From NCBI GenBank assembly GCA_027886785.1, contig JAPCJV010000043.1, positions 1 to 9,391 of the forward strand: a DNA stretch of 9,391 bases, given 5' to 3'. The translations under genes were made by a program, and so were the position numbers. The notes under the pieces were generated by a model, which was not told the origin of the DNA, ran no database searches, and saw only the letters and a list, made by a program, of their open reading frames with translations. The stretch comes from Nitrososphaerota archaeon. GTDB lineage: Archaea; Thermoproteota; Nitrososphaeria; Nitrososphaerales; CADDZS01. This document shows positions 1 to 5,870 of this stretch, in pieces. Position 1 is the first letter of the stretch. Every line of letters begins with the position of its first letter.

Positions 1-814
1 AATTCAAAAATTGGGCGAGATTTCCGGCGGCGAACATGCGATTCTTGAAAAGTTGCAGATCAAGCAATGGGGAAGATGATTTTGATTCGATTCGGATGAA
101 TAGCGCCAAGATGACAACACCGGTCCCCAAAAGAAAACCTGCTCCTGAAAAAACGGAAGCACCAAAACTAAAGTAGGTTATGGAAAGCAGGATCAAGCTC
201 AGACCGATTGAGAAAAATGCGAAGCCAGACCAATCCATTTTTTTTGATCGGTCCTTGGAGGAGATTTCTTTTAGTCTCAGGAAGGCCCAGACAGTTCCGA
301 AGATTCCTATTGGGACGTTAATGTAGAATAACCCTCTCCAATCAACGACGGATAAAATCAGCCCGGAAAGAGTTAACCCCGCTACGGCGCCGATCCTGAA
401 AGCAGTTTGGTTGATTCCAAGAAGCGTGCCGAGTTCCTGGGGCGGACTCGCGTCAGTAATGATCGCAGCACTGTTCGCACTAAGTATTGCAAATCCGACA
501 CCTTGGACGACTCTGAATACAATCAATTCGTAAGAGTTGAAGGAAAGCGAAGCTAATCCAGAACCAGCGGTAAATACAATAAAACCAATATTATACAGCT
601 TGACCCGGCCGAACATGTCGGCTACTCTTCCAAAAAGAAGGAGACAGGCAGTGCTGGCTAGGAGATAAGCTTGCCCAACCCAGATGACCTCTTCAGCACC
701 TGCATGAAGCTGAGCAGCTATCGTTGGAAGACCAACAACAAATATTCTGAGATCCAGACCCGACATGAGAGTTCCGATTGTTGTCACCGTGAGAGCTGTC
801 CACTTGTACTCCAA
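1..814 (-). CDS. MFS transporter, DHA2 (14-helix drug:H+ antiporter) type, N-terminal part
   Basis: This is a membrane exporter of the major facilitator superfamily, expected to extrude small toxic compounds using the proton gradient. I translated the minus strand from 814 to the window edge: 271 codons with no stop, and the C-terminal half lies outside the window. TM1 carries the DHA2 signature in the form GLDLRIFVVGLPTIA (about residues 19-33). Motif A, GRVADMFGRVK, lies between TM2 and TM3 (62-72). The TM4 region reads FRVVQGVGFAIL, and a motif-C-like stretch GAVAGLTLSG follows at 142-151. The conserved DWRGLFYINVPIGI element is at 158-171. The frame closes with a stop at 830-832, and the only usable initiator that keeps TM1 whole is TTG at 812-814; the first ATG (766) would cut into TM1. 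Substrate cannot be told from sequence. A monooxygenase remnant lies just upstream on the same strand. Confidence 0.9.
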   Translation of the reverse strand, partial: MEYKWTALTVTTIGTLMSGLDLRIFVVGLPTIAAQLHAGAEEVIWVGQAYLLASTACLLLFGRVADMFGRVKLYNIGFIVFTAGSGLASLSFNSYELIVFRVVQGVGFAILSANSAAIITDASPPQELGTLLGINQTAFRIGAVAGLTLSGLILSVVDWRGLFYINVPIGIFGTVWAFLRLKEISSKDRSKKMDWSGFAFFSIGLSLILLSITYFSFGASVFSGAGFLLGTGVVILALFIRIESKSSSPLLDLQLFKNRMFAAGNLAQFLN

Positions 815-876
815 TGAGGGATCTTCTCGTTATTTTTGCGCAACCAGATCTCTGGGAGAAATTTTACTTTGACACT

Positions 877-1179
877 TCAACTGATGAGTAATATCAAAAC
901 CTGGCATTCCGAGAACATTCTCGAGAAAGGACAATTAGAAAACACATTGAAAAAACCCGAAAGGGACAAGCTGGAGTGCGTTGTCCGGGCTGCTGCGGCG
1001 GCCATGAAAATAGATTGTGTTGGCAAAAGACAAAAATCCAGAAAATGATGCTCGGGCAAAAAATAGTGCTCAAATCCGAGTTGCTCTGCCCTAACTAGAA
1101 GATCGAGTTCTCCCTCGTAGACTTGAACGGCAGTTGCTCCTCGAGCCCAAGTTACGTAATCGTATGCTCTAAAGTGCAT
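877..1179 (-). pseudogene. Truncated luciferase-like flavin monooxygenase remnant
   Basis: The first roughly 67 codons match the N-terminus of luciferase-like monooxygenases, TIM-barrel enzymes that use reduced flavin (FMNH2 or F420). Visible hallmarks are the first strand and helix ending in RAEQLGFEHYFLPEHHF (about residues 31-47), with the typical EHHF flavin-site motif, then IFMAAAAARTT (58-68). After RTT the family similarity stops abruptly. About 33 unrelated residues follow to the stop at 877. Members of the family are usually 300-370 residues, and the next gene starts only about 60 bases downstream, so well over 200 residues are missing. That points to a deletion, not a simple frameshift. 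The remnant cannot form the barrel. It probably once formed a unit with the MFS gene; that is inference. A short intact protein that merely reuses this start is possible but unlikely. Confidence 0.7.
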
Positions 1180-1361
1180 GTCCGTCGCTCGATTCGCATG
1201 GTCTTTAATTCTTTGTTACTAAAGGTGTTCTCTGATAGTTCGATCAGCTCAAGGATCCTTTCATCAGTTTCAAATTTCCCTCGGAGAATCAATCGTAATT
1301 TACGCTATGCTTTGATCAAGATTTCTTATGTCCAGGTTAAATCCTATGATAGAAAGAACGA

Positions 1362-1442
1362 CTATGGGTATTCCCTTCCATTCCAAGGGTGCACAAAGAT
1401 GGCGTAAAGTGAAAAAGCTGCAAAGAAACTTACTATCATCAT
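1362..1442 (-). CDS. Possible 26-residue single-helix membrane peptide
   Basis: A short minus-strand frame begins with two adjacent ATG codons (1440-1442 and 1437-1439) and ends with TAG at 1362-1364. The predicted peptide starts MMIVSFFAAFSLYAIFVHPW and ends in a short polar tail (NGREYP). That is one hydrophobic helix with a Pro-Trp border and a charged end, the layout of many tiny archaeal membrane proteins. An AT-rich element (AAAATAA) lies about 30 bases upstream of the first ATG and could serve as a TATA box. Against it: the frame is very short, no family is recognisable, and chance alone could produce it. Treat it as a candidate only. Confidence 0.2.
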   Translation of the reverse strand: MMIVSFFAAFSLYAIFVHPWNGREYP

Positions 1443-1559
1443 GTTAACTTCATAGATCCGGCGTGGGAGTTATTTTCCCCTAGCATTTCTCTCCGATTTT
1501 GGAGGAATCTCTGAGGCCAAAGCACCGCTCTAAAAGTACTTGAGAGAGCTTTTTCAAAA

Positions 1560-1567
1560 CATATATC
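1560..1567 (+). promoter_or_regulatory. Probable TATA box of the amt-nucleotidyltransferase unit
   Basis: The AT-rich element CATATATC lies 31-38 bases upstream of the TTG at 1598. With the usual archaeal spacing of about 25 bases from TATA to transcription start, transcription would begin around 1588-1598, giving a leaderless or nearly leaderless mRNA. This position supports TTG 1598 as the start. Confidence 0.45.
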
Positions 1568-1597
1568 ATTGCGAAATTTAGAAATCCCTCCGCGAAG

Positions 1598-2902
1598 TTG
1601 TCTTTTGACGTAGGAAACAATCTTTTCGTCCTAATTGCGGGACTGCTAGTATTTGTAATGACCCCGGCGGTGGGGATGCTCGAAGTCGGTGAGCTGGGAG
1701 AAGAGTACTCGCATACTAGTATGCTCAAGGTGATGTTGATTGCCGGCATCGGACTGGTCGTGATGGCAGTCATTGGATTCAACACATCCTTCGCACCGAC
1801 ATTAGGCGGCGTAATCGGAAACCCGTTCTATTCTCCCGGATTTCTCCTGGGAGGATTCTCTCCGAATGCAACCGGGCTGCTAACCGGGACGTTCTGGTCT
1901 ATGACCCCTGCTTATTACGGATCAAATCTATCCACTGGTTCCTACTTCCTCTTTGAGGTGGCGTTCGCAATGGTAACGCTTGCGCTCGTGGGAGTCGTAA
2001 TCCTGAGGAATGTGAAACTCGAGGCATTCGCAATTTTTTCCGTAGTGTATTTTGTTGTGATCTGGAATCTTCCAGCGGCGTGGATCTGGAATCCGACAGG
2101 ATGGCTCTACAATCTGGGAATGCGAGATTTCGCCGGTGGGCTGGTTGTTCATGGAGCGGCTGGGGCTGCCGGACTCGGCATACTAGTGCAGGCGTGGATC
2201 GAGGAAAGGAAAGCGGGGCTCAAGAGAAGTCCATCTATCCCGATCAGCGTCAGCCCTAACTGGCTTACGCTCTCGATTTTGTTGTTGTGGATAGGCTGGT
2301 TTGGATTTAACCCGGGAAGCGTTCTTGCCTTCAATTCCTCTGCCACTACCGTCGTTTTGACCACGTTTCTAGCTGCTGCCTCAAGCTTCGTATCGTTGAT
2401 GCTTGTCGTGTACTGGAAAACGCGACAGAATCCGGGTTTAATCAATATGGCAAATGGCATTCTCATTGGGTTAATTGTGATCACGCCGGTTGCGGGCTTT
2501 GTGAGTCCAGCAAGTTCAATCATTCTCGGATTGATTGGAGGCCCATTGTTTTTTGCCGCCGAGGTGTGGTTTGGTAGGAGGAAATGGTTTGCGGATCCTG
2601 TCGGACTTTTACCAGGACACCTAACCGGCGGGATCTTTGGGGTCTTGATGATTGGATTCTTCGCTCAAAATGCGTTTGCGGCAGCTTCGGGGAATTCGAC
2701 GGTACCAAATGGGCTGCTTTTCGGGGGAGGGATTGCCGCATTGCATCAGCTGGGGATCGAGGTATTAGGGATCGCTGTTGTCTTAGTTGTCGTATTCTCG
2801 ATCTCTTTTGTAACGATAAGAATAGCAAGTCAGCTTTTACATGGAATACTAACGCAGCCTGAAGTAAAGAAGGTTAATTTGACCAAGTCCGAAGCTTGCT
2901 AA
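1598..2902 (+). CDS. amt: Divergent ammonium transporter (Amt/MEP/Rh family)
   Basis: This is a membrane channel/transporter for ammonium, expected to be a trimer of about 11-helix subunits. Aligned by eye to E. coli AmtB, key pore residues are kept: the twin histidines H185 (in DFAGGLVVH) and H341 (in DPVGLLPGH), the structural aspartate D177, the outer-gate phenylalanines F119 and F123, the recruitment-site tryptophan W164, and F237 and S241 in WIGWFGFNPGS. Length (434 residues) is normal. Two canonical signatures are altered: the TM1 GLAxFYGG motif is replaced by VGMLEVGEL, and the cytosolic tail lacks the usual GLDxxEHGEEAY segment, ending instead in a short Lys-rich tail. The start is TTG 1598; the frame is open back to 1544 but has no ATG, and the first internal ATG would remove much of TM1. 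No glnK/PII gene is adjacent. A nucleotidyltransferase follows 7 bases downstream. Confidence 0.93.
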   Translation: MSFDVGNNLFVLIAGLLVFVMTPAVGMLEVGELGEEYSHTSMLKVMLIAGIGLVVMAVIGFNTSFAPTLGGVIGNPFYSPGFLLGGFSPNATGLLTGTFWSMTPAYYGSNLSTGSYFLFEVAFAMVTLALVGVVILRNVKLEAFAIFSVVYFVVIWNLPAAWIWNPTGWLYNLGMRDFAGGLVVHGAAGAAGLGILVQAWIEERKAGLKRSPSIPISVSPNWLTLSILLLWIGWFGFNPGSVLAFNSSATTVVLTTFLAAASSFVSLMLVVYWKTRQNPGLINMANGILIGLIVITPVAGFVSPASSIILGLIGGPLFFAAEVWFGRRKWFADPVGLLPGHLTGGIFGVLMIGFFAQNAFAAASGNSTVPNGLLFGGGIAALHQLGIEVLGIAVVLVVVFSISFVTIRIASQLLHGILTQPEVKKVNLTKSEAC

Positions 2903-2909
2903 CAACATA

Positions 2910-3608
2910 ATGAATCACGCAGCGCGTTGGAGGGCTTGTCTAACTGTAAGCCGAAAGTTGATCAAGAAATATCCTTCGGATGTCTTGGCCACTGGTGTTA
3001 CTGGTTCGGTCGCCCGAGGGACAGACAAGAAGTTCTCAGATGTGGATTTCCAGGTCCTCGTCAAAGAGAATTCCCGGCTCAATTTCCATCGATTCATTTT
3101 GAATGACTCCCTCTTCTCTGTTTCAGCGCGAACGAGGAGTTCTTGGCTCAAGGAACTGACTGAGCCTAATTTTTTGTTGCCCGTGGTGGTCGGATCTCTA
3201 AGATCGCTGCATACCTTCCACGATCCAGGACACCATTTCGTGCGTCTAAGATGCCAATCCGAAAAACTTCCATTGAGCTGCTGGAAGAACGCAGTCCGCC
3301 AGGGCCTCGAGGAGATCGCGGAGGATTTTGGGAGAGCAAAAAATGGTTATTTGTTGCACAATTGGCCGATCTTTGAATATTATTCACGTATAGTAGTTTT
3401 GGAAACCGCGCTGGTGGATTTCTCGTTAAATCAGAAAGCTGTCCTGACTGAAACCGATCTCCTTGATGTCGATACGTACGTAAAAGCTTCGCAACTTGCA
3501 AAGCTCCGGTCGTTAGATTTGACTTTCAAGAAGCTCTACAAAGCCGCAAAGAAACAGAATTCGGCTCCGGCTTCCCTGAACTCTATTTCAGAATACGTTC
3601 CGCCCTAA
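2910..3608 (+). CDS. Small nucleotidyltransferase (DNA polymerase beta superfamily)
   Basis: This 232-residue cytoplasmic protein carries the nucleotidyltransferase signature TGSVARGTDKKFSDVDFQV (about residues 31-49): the GS motif at G32-S33 followed by the metal-binding D44-x-D46 pair. Residues 95-111 include a HDPGHHF element resembling the LyDP segment that follows the catalytic core in kanamycin-nucleotidyltransferase-like and lincosamide-type enzymes. The rest is probably helical, with a basic C-terminal part (206-215). Such proteins move a nucleotide from NTP to a small molecule, protein or RNA; the substrate here is unknown. It begins at ATG 2910, 7 bases after the amt stop, so it is very probably co-transcribed with the transporter. 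GlnD modifies PII using the same superfamily fold, but this protein has no HD or ACT domain, so it is not GlnD. An antibiotic-modifying role is also possible. Confidence 0.82.
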   Translation: MNHAARWRACLTVSRKLIKKYPSDVLATGVTGSVARGTDKKFSDVDFQVLVKENSRLNFHRFILNDSLFSVSARTRSSWLKELTEPNFLLPVVVGSLRSLHTFHDPGHHFVRLRCQSEKLPLSCWKNAVRQGLEEIAEDFGRAKNGYLLHNWPIFEYYSRIVVLETALVDFSLNQKAVLTETDLLDVDTYVKASQLAKLRSLDLTFKKLYKAAKKQNSAPASLNSISEYVPP

Positions 3609-3619
3609 ACTCTTAGGGC
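3602..3619. terminator. Short perfect hairpin between convergent genes
   Basis: GCCCTAA at 3602-3608 and TTAGGGC at 3613-3619 form a perfect 7-bp stem with a 4-base ACTC loop. The left arm contains the nucleotidyltransferase stop codon. The same hairpin forms on the minus-strand transcript of the propeller gene, which ends at 3646. No strong T-run follows on either strand, so the termination role is inferred from its place between two convergent genes. Confidence 0.4.
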
Positions 3620-3645
3620 TTAATTCTGCCTGATGCTTGGTCCAA

Positions 3646-4836
3646 TTAACTAAACGAAAACGAGATGGCCGAGTTGTGCTGCCAGGCAGCAAATCCATGG
3701 GGACCATTGGAGGACATTGAACCAATTGCAAGATCAGTGTTTGCATCAGATTGCCCAATGTTGACAGTTGACCAGGTGCTTCCACCATCGGGGCTGCATG
3801 CAACCATTACGACCCAGTTGGAGCCGGATAACTCCAGCCACATCGCAAACACGTTGGTGCCGTCAGTAGTCGCTACGCTAAAGATGAAGCCATTTTGATG
3901 TCCCAGACCAGAGACTGAAGTGGACTTCCAGGTAGAGCCTCCATCTGTAGAGGTGAGCATCCAGTTTTGCGTCTTTGCGCCTAATTCCTCGATTCCCACC
4001 CAGACACTGCTGCCGATGGCTTGCATCATTGGATTCCATGAGTCGGGCATATTCCCCGAAATAATTTTGTAACTCACAGTGTTGCCATTGTCGGGACTCG
4101 ACATGAACCAGACAAGGCTCTGCGGCCCCTTAGTTTCCCATACTGCGTAAACATTGGATCCTGTCGCGACAATCCACGGTTCTGAACCCGCAGAAAGGGA
4201 CCTCATCGCAAAAGTCTTGCCCGAATCGTGTGATACCCCGTACTGGACATTGGCTTTGCTATTGCTGTCTGCTATAACGTACACATTCGATCCGGATACC
4301 GCCACCTGTCCTTCATGGCCATCCGAGAATTGATAAGGAGTCGTCCATGTCTTTCCAGAATCGGAACTGGATGTAACATAGGAACTCGCGCTCGTGCTCA
4401 GATCGTAGACAACGGAAATCACCGAGCTATCCGAAGTAATGAATGGAGTAATAGCACCGACGGGGCCTACCTTAATGGGTTTTGACCAATGAGCTCCGTT
4501 GTCGGAGCTGTTAACAAAATTAATTCCCCCTGAGGACCACACAATGTACACATTATTTCCGGTGGCAGACATTATTGGGTACTGTCCACCCGCGCCGACT
4601 TTCACTGCAGAGCTGAAAGTTTGTCCGCCGTCTGAACTGGCTCGGAACATTATTCCACTACTTTTGTCAGTCCACGCAACGTACACTTGGGTTCCGACGC
4701 TCTGGACATTTGGATTAAAACCAGCACCCAAGTTAGCTGGAGTGCTGAAAGAAGCACCAGAGGCAGACGCCGCAAGAGTGGGGAGTAAAATTACCAATAG
4801 AATCATTGATGAGATCGAAACTAAATGTAGACGCAT
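3646..4836 (-). CDS. Secreted Asp-box (BNR/sialidase-like) beta-propeller protein
   Basis: This is an exported protein built almost wholly of propeller repeats. From ATG 4836 it has 396 residues: an n-region MRLHLVS, a hydrophobic stretch (ILLVILLPTLA) and an AxA-type cleavage region near ASASG. Seven Asp-box motifs of the S-x-D-x-G-x-T-F/W type follow near residues 67, 110, 157, 202, 246, 296 and 348 (SSDGGQTF, SSDNGAHW, SSDSGKTW, SHDSGKTF, SSPDNGNT, STDGGSTW, SPDGGSTW), spaced 43-52 residues apart. Each is separated by an NVYVAW-like strand. Asp boxes are structural turns found in sialidases and many non-enzymatic propellers. I see no sialidase RIP motif or catalytic Tyr-Glu arrangement, so sialidase activity is not supported. 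The frame extends to an upstream ATG at 4896, but that would place 20 charged residues before the signal peptide. It is convergent with the amt unit and divergent from the beta-helix gene. Confidence 0.85.
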   Translation of the reverse strand: MRLHLVSISSMILLVILLPTLAASASGASFSTPANLGAGFNPNVQSVGTQVYVAWTDKSSGIMFRASSDGGQTFSSAVKVGAGGQYPIMSATGNNVYIVWSSGGINFVNSSDNGAHWSKPIKVGPVGAITPFITSDSSVISVVYDLSTSASSYVTSSSDSGKTWTTPYQFSDGHEGQVAVSGSNVYVIADSNSKANVQYGVSHDSGKTFAMRSLSAGSEPWIVATGSNVYAVWETKGPQSLVWFMSSPDNGNTVSYKIISGNMPDSWNPMMQAIGSSVWVGIEELGAKTQNWMLTSTDGGSTWKSTSVSGLGHQNGFIFSVATTDGTNVFAMWLELSGSNWVVMVACSPDGGSTWSTVNIGQSDANTDLAIGSMSSNGPHGFAAWQHNSAISFSFS

Positions 4837-4837
4837 A

Positions 4838-4868
4838 TTTTTTCCCAACTTTTTTTCCGAGTTTTTTT
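4838..4868 (-). repeat. Three A-tracts at 12-base intervals in the leader
   Basis: On the minus strand the sequence just upstream of ATG 4836 has runs of A7, A7 and A6. On the plus strand these are T-runs at 4862-4868, 4850-4856 and 4838-4843, whose left ends are exactly 12 bases apart and are separated by short mixed spacers (CTCGG, GTTGGG). They lie between the two candidate starts of the propeller gene. They may be an unstructured A-rich 5' leader or a bent-DNA element; no function is proven. Confidence 0.6.
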
Positions 4869-4896
4869 GAGAACACTCTCTACAATTCGCTTCCAT

Positions 4897-5222
4897 CTCA
4901 TTTAATCCTTGAGTAGGATTCTATTTTTCGAAAATGAGTTCTGGCTGGTTTTGGATCGACAAACGATATGTTTTCGATTAAAGAGTTGCAAAAATTGTTT
5001 CTGCTTATTACTAGTGCGATAGTATTTCTTCCTTCACGAGTCACCCTTAATTTCTTCGATATATCATGGTTCGATAGGTCGTAGATTGTGACATTTCAGC
5101 TAATTTCTGAAAAAACAAGCCTCGAACTAGGCATTACATATTATTGACTAAATTGCGACTATCAAATTTCGACATGCATATTAGACGGAGCAGTTACGAA
5201 GGGGACACAGCGAACACTAACC
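4897..5222. other. AT-rich spacer between divergent secreted-protein genes
   Basis: These 326 bases lie between the minus-strand propeller gene and the plus-strand beta-helix gene and should hold both promoters. No coding frame with protein-like character, RNA gene or long repeat is visible. A GATTAAAT element near 4902-4909 (read on the minus strand) is a candidate TATA box for the propeller gene; it would put transcription start downstream of ATG 4896 and favours ATG 4836. A small inverted repeat, GCCT...AGGC, lies near 5119-5132, just before a second AT-rich patch (ACATATTATT). Confidence 0.5.
5177..5183 (+). promoter_or_regulatory. Candidate TATA box of the beta-helix gene
   Basis: CATATTA lies about 40-46 bases upstream of the TTG at 5223, which would give a leader of roughly 15-20 bases. 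A second AT-rich patch near 5136-5145 (ACATATTATT) would give a leader of about 55 bases. I cannot choose firmly between them. Confidence 0.3.
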
Positions 5223-5828
5223 TTGAGTAGGAATTTCTTTTCAAAAATTTTCTTCGCCTTTTGTTTTTCATTAATGATTTTGGTGGGATTATCATCGGTC
5301 GTGTCGCCACCGATTTCTGCCGCAGCCTCAATCACGTGCGGTTCATTCATAACTTCTTCCGTCACGTTACATCAAAATTTGGGTCCCTGTTTAGCTGACG
5401 GCATAAGCATAGCTGGCGGGGGCATGCTCACTATGAATTGTAACGGTTTCAAGATCCTGGGTACCGGGGCGGGGATTGGTGTGTACTTCGCTCCCCACGG
5501 ACCCATGGTTCACGTTATTGTAAAAAACTGTATAATCAAGGGGTTCGCCATAGGTATCTCCACAGCTCAGTGCAACGCTATTTCTAATTCATGCACTGCG
5601 AACGCCCTAATGAACAATCGAGTCTTGAATAGCAAGGGCGACGGGTTTCTCTTTGTGTCCCAGTTCTCAAACAACTTTGTGACGGGAAACACCGCAAAAA
5701 ACAACGGGGGGTATGGGTTCGATGACATGAGCGCAGGTTTTGGAACAGCACACACGGCAAACACCTATTCGAAAAATCACTGCAGTGGTAACGTTGCAGG
5801 TCCATCCAATCCCACTGGTTTATGCTAG
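5223..5828 (+). CDS. Secreted right-handed beta-helix repeat protein with conserved cysteines
   Basis: This exported protein of 201 residues starts at TTG 5223. The N-terminus is a signal peptide: basic MSRNFFSK, a hydrophobic core through about residue 24, and cleavage probably near ISAAAS (31-36). The mature part is built of short beta-helix coils with Asn/Gly-rich turns, such as NFVTGNTAKNNGGYGFDD (151-168), resembling NosD/pectate-lyase-like periplasmic copper-binding and carbohydrate-binding folds. The fold is parallel beta-helix; no catalytic residues can be assigned. Eight cysteines fall in the mature part (39, 56, 73, 103, 117, 124, 187, 201), the last being the final residue, which suggests disulfides outside the cell. 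The closing segment CSGNVAGPSNPTGLC looks like a defined C-terminal cap, so the gene seems complete. The upstream frame is open but has no ATG or other good start; internal ATG 5274 would destroy the signal peptide. Confidence 0.78.
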   Translation: MSRNFFSKIFFAFCFSLMILVGLSSVVSPPISAAASITCGSFITSSVTLHQNLGPCLADGISIAGGGMLTMNCNGFKILGTGAGIGVYFAPHGPMVHVIVKNCIIKGFAIGISTAQCNAISNSCTANALMNNRVLNSKGDGFLFVSQFSNNFVTGNTAKNNGGYGFDDMSAGFGTAHTANTYSKNHCSGNVAGPSNPTGLC

Positions 5829-5841
5829 GGAGAATTTTACG

Positions 5842-5849
5842 AAAAAAAA
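5842..5849 (-). terminator. T8 tract downstream of the hydrolase operon
   Basis: Read on the minus strand, a run of eight T lies about 21 bases after the stop of the YtcJ-type gene (5871). Oligo-T tracts are sufficient terminators in many archaea. No stable hairpin precedes it. Confidence 0.5.
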
Positions 5850-5870
5850 CTGCCGGATATTCTGCGTGGC

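Larger units (their letters stand above)
1180..1597. other. Mostly non-coding spacer before the amt gene
   Basis: This stretch of about 420 bases separates the monooxygenase remnant (minus) from the ammonium transporter (plus). I see no tRNA-like T-arm, no CRISPR-type repeat and no insertion-sequence end. On the minus strand, 1152-1304 is open for 50 codons, with an acidic helix-like piece (DERILELIELSENT) that I cannot assign. It overlaps the start of the monooxygenase remnant and has no ATG before that piece. A plus-strand open frame crossing 1123-1407 has no protein-like character. The right end carries the probable amt promoter. Confidence 0.5.

Noticed and set aside
1123..1407. A plus-strand open frame of 94 codons in the spacer before amt.
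   Set aside because: The translation is low in structure and Ser/Arg-rich, overlaps the monooxygenase remnant in antisense, and has no promoter-like element at its start.
2910..3608. Calling the nucleotidyltransferase GlnD because it neighbours amt.
   Set aside because: It is far too short and lacks the HD and ACT domains; only the Pol-beta-type core is shared.
3646..4836. Calling the Asp-box protein a sialidase.
   Set aside because: Asp boxes alone are structural. The sialidase RIP motif, arginine triad and Tyr-Glu pair are not recognisable.
5062..5085. A GGTTCGATA sequence that recalls a tRNA T-loop.
   Set aside because: The flanking bases do not form the 5-bp T-stem and no other tRNA elements are nearby.
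4907..5232. A 12-base direct repeat (CCTTGAGTAGGA) at 4907-4918 and 5221-5232, each followed by T-rich sequence; the first copy also opens a 40-codon frame.
   Set aside because: A few exact 12-base repeats are expected by chance in a window of this size, the similarity ends quickly, and the frame after the first copy has no signal peptide or family resemblance.
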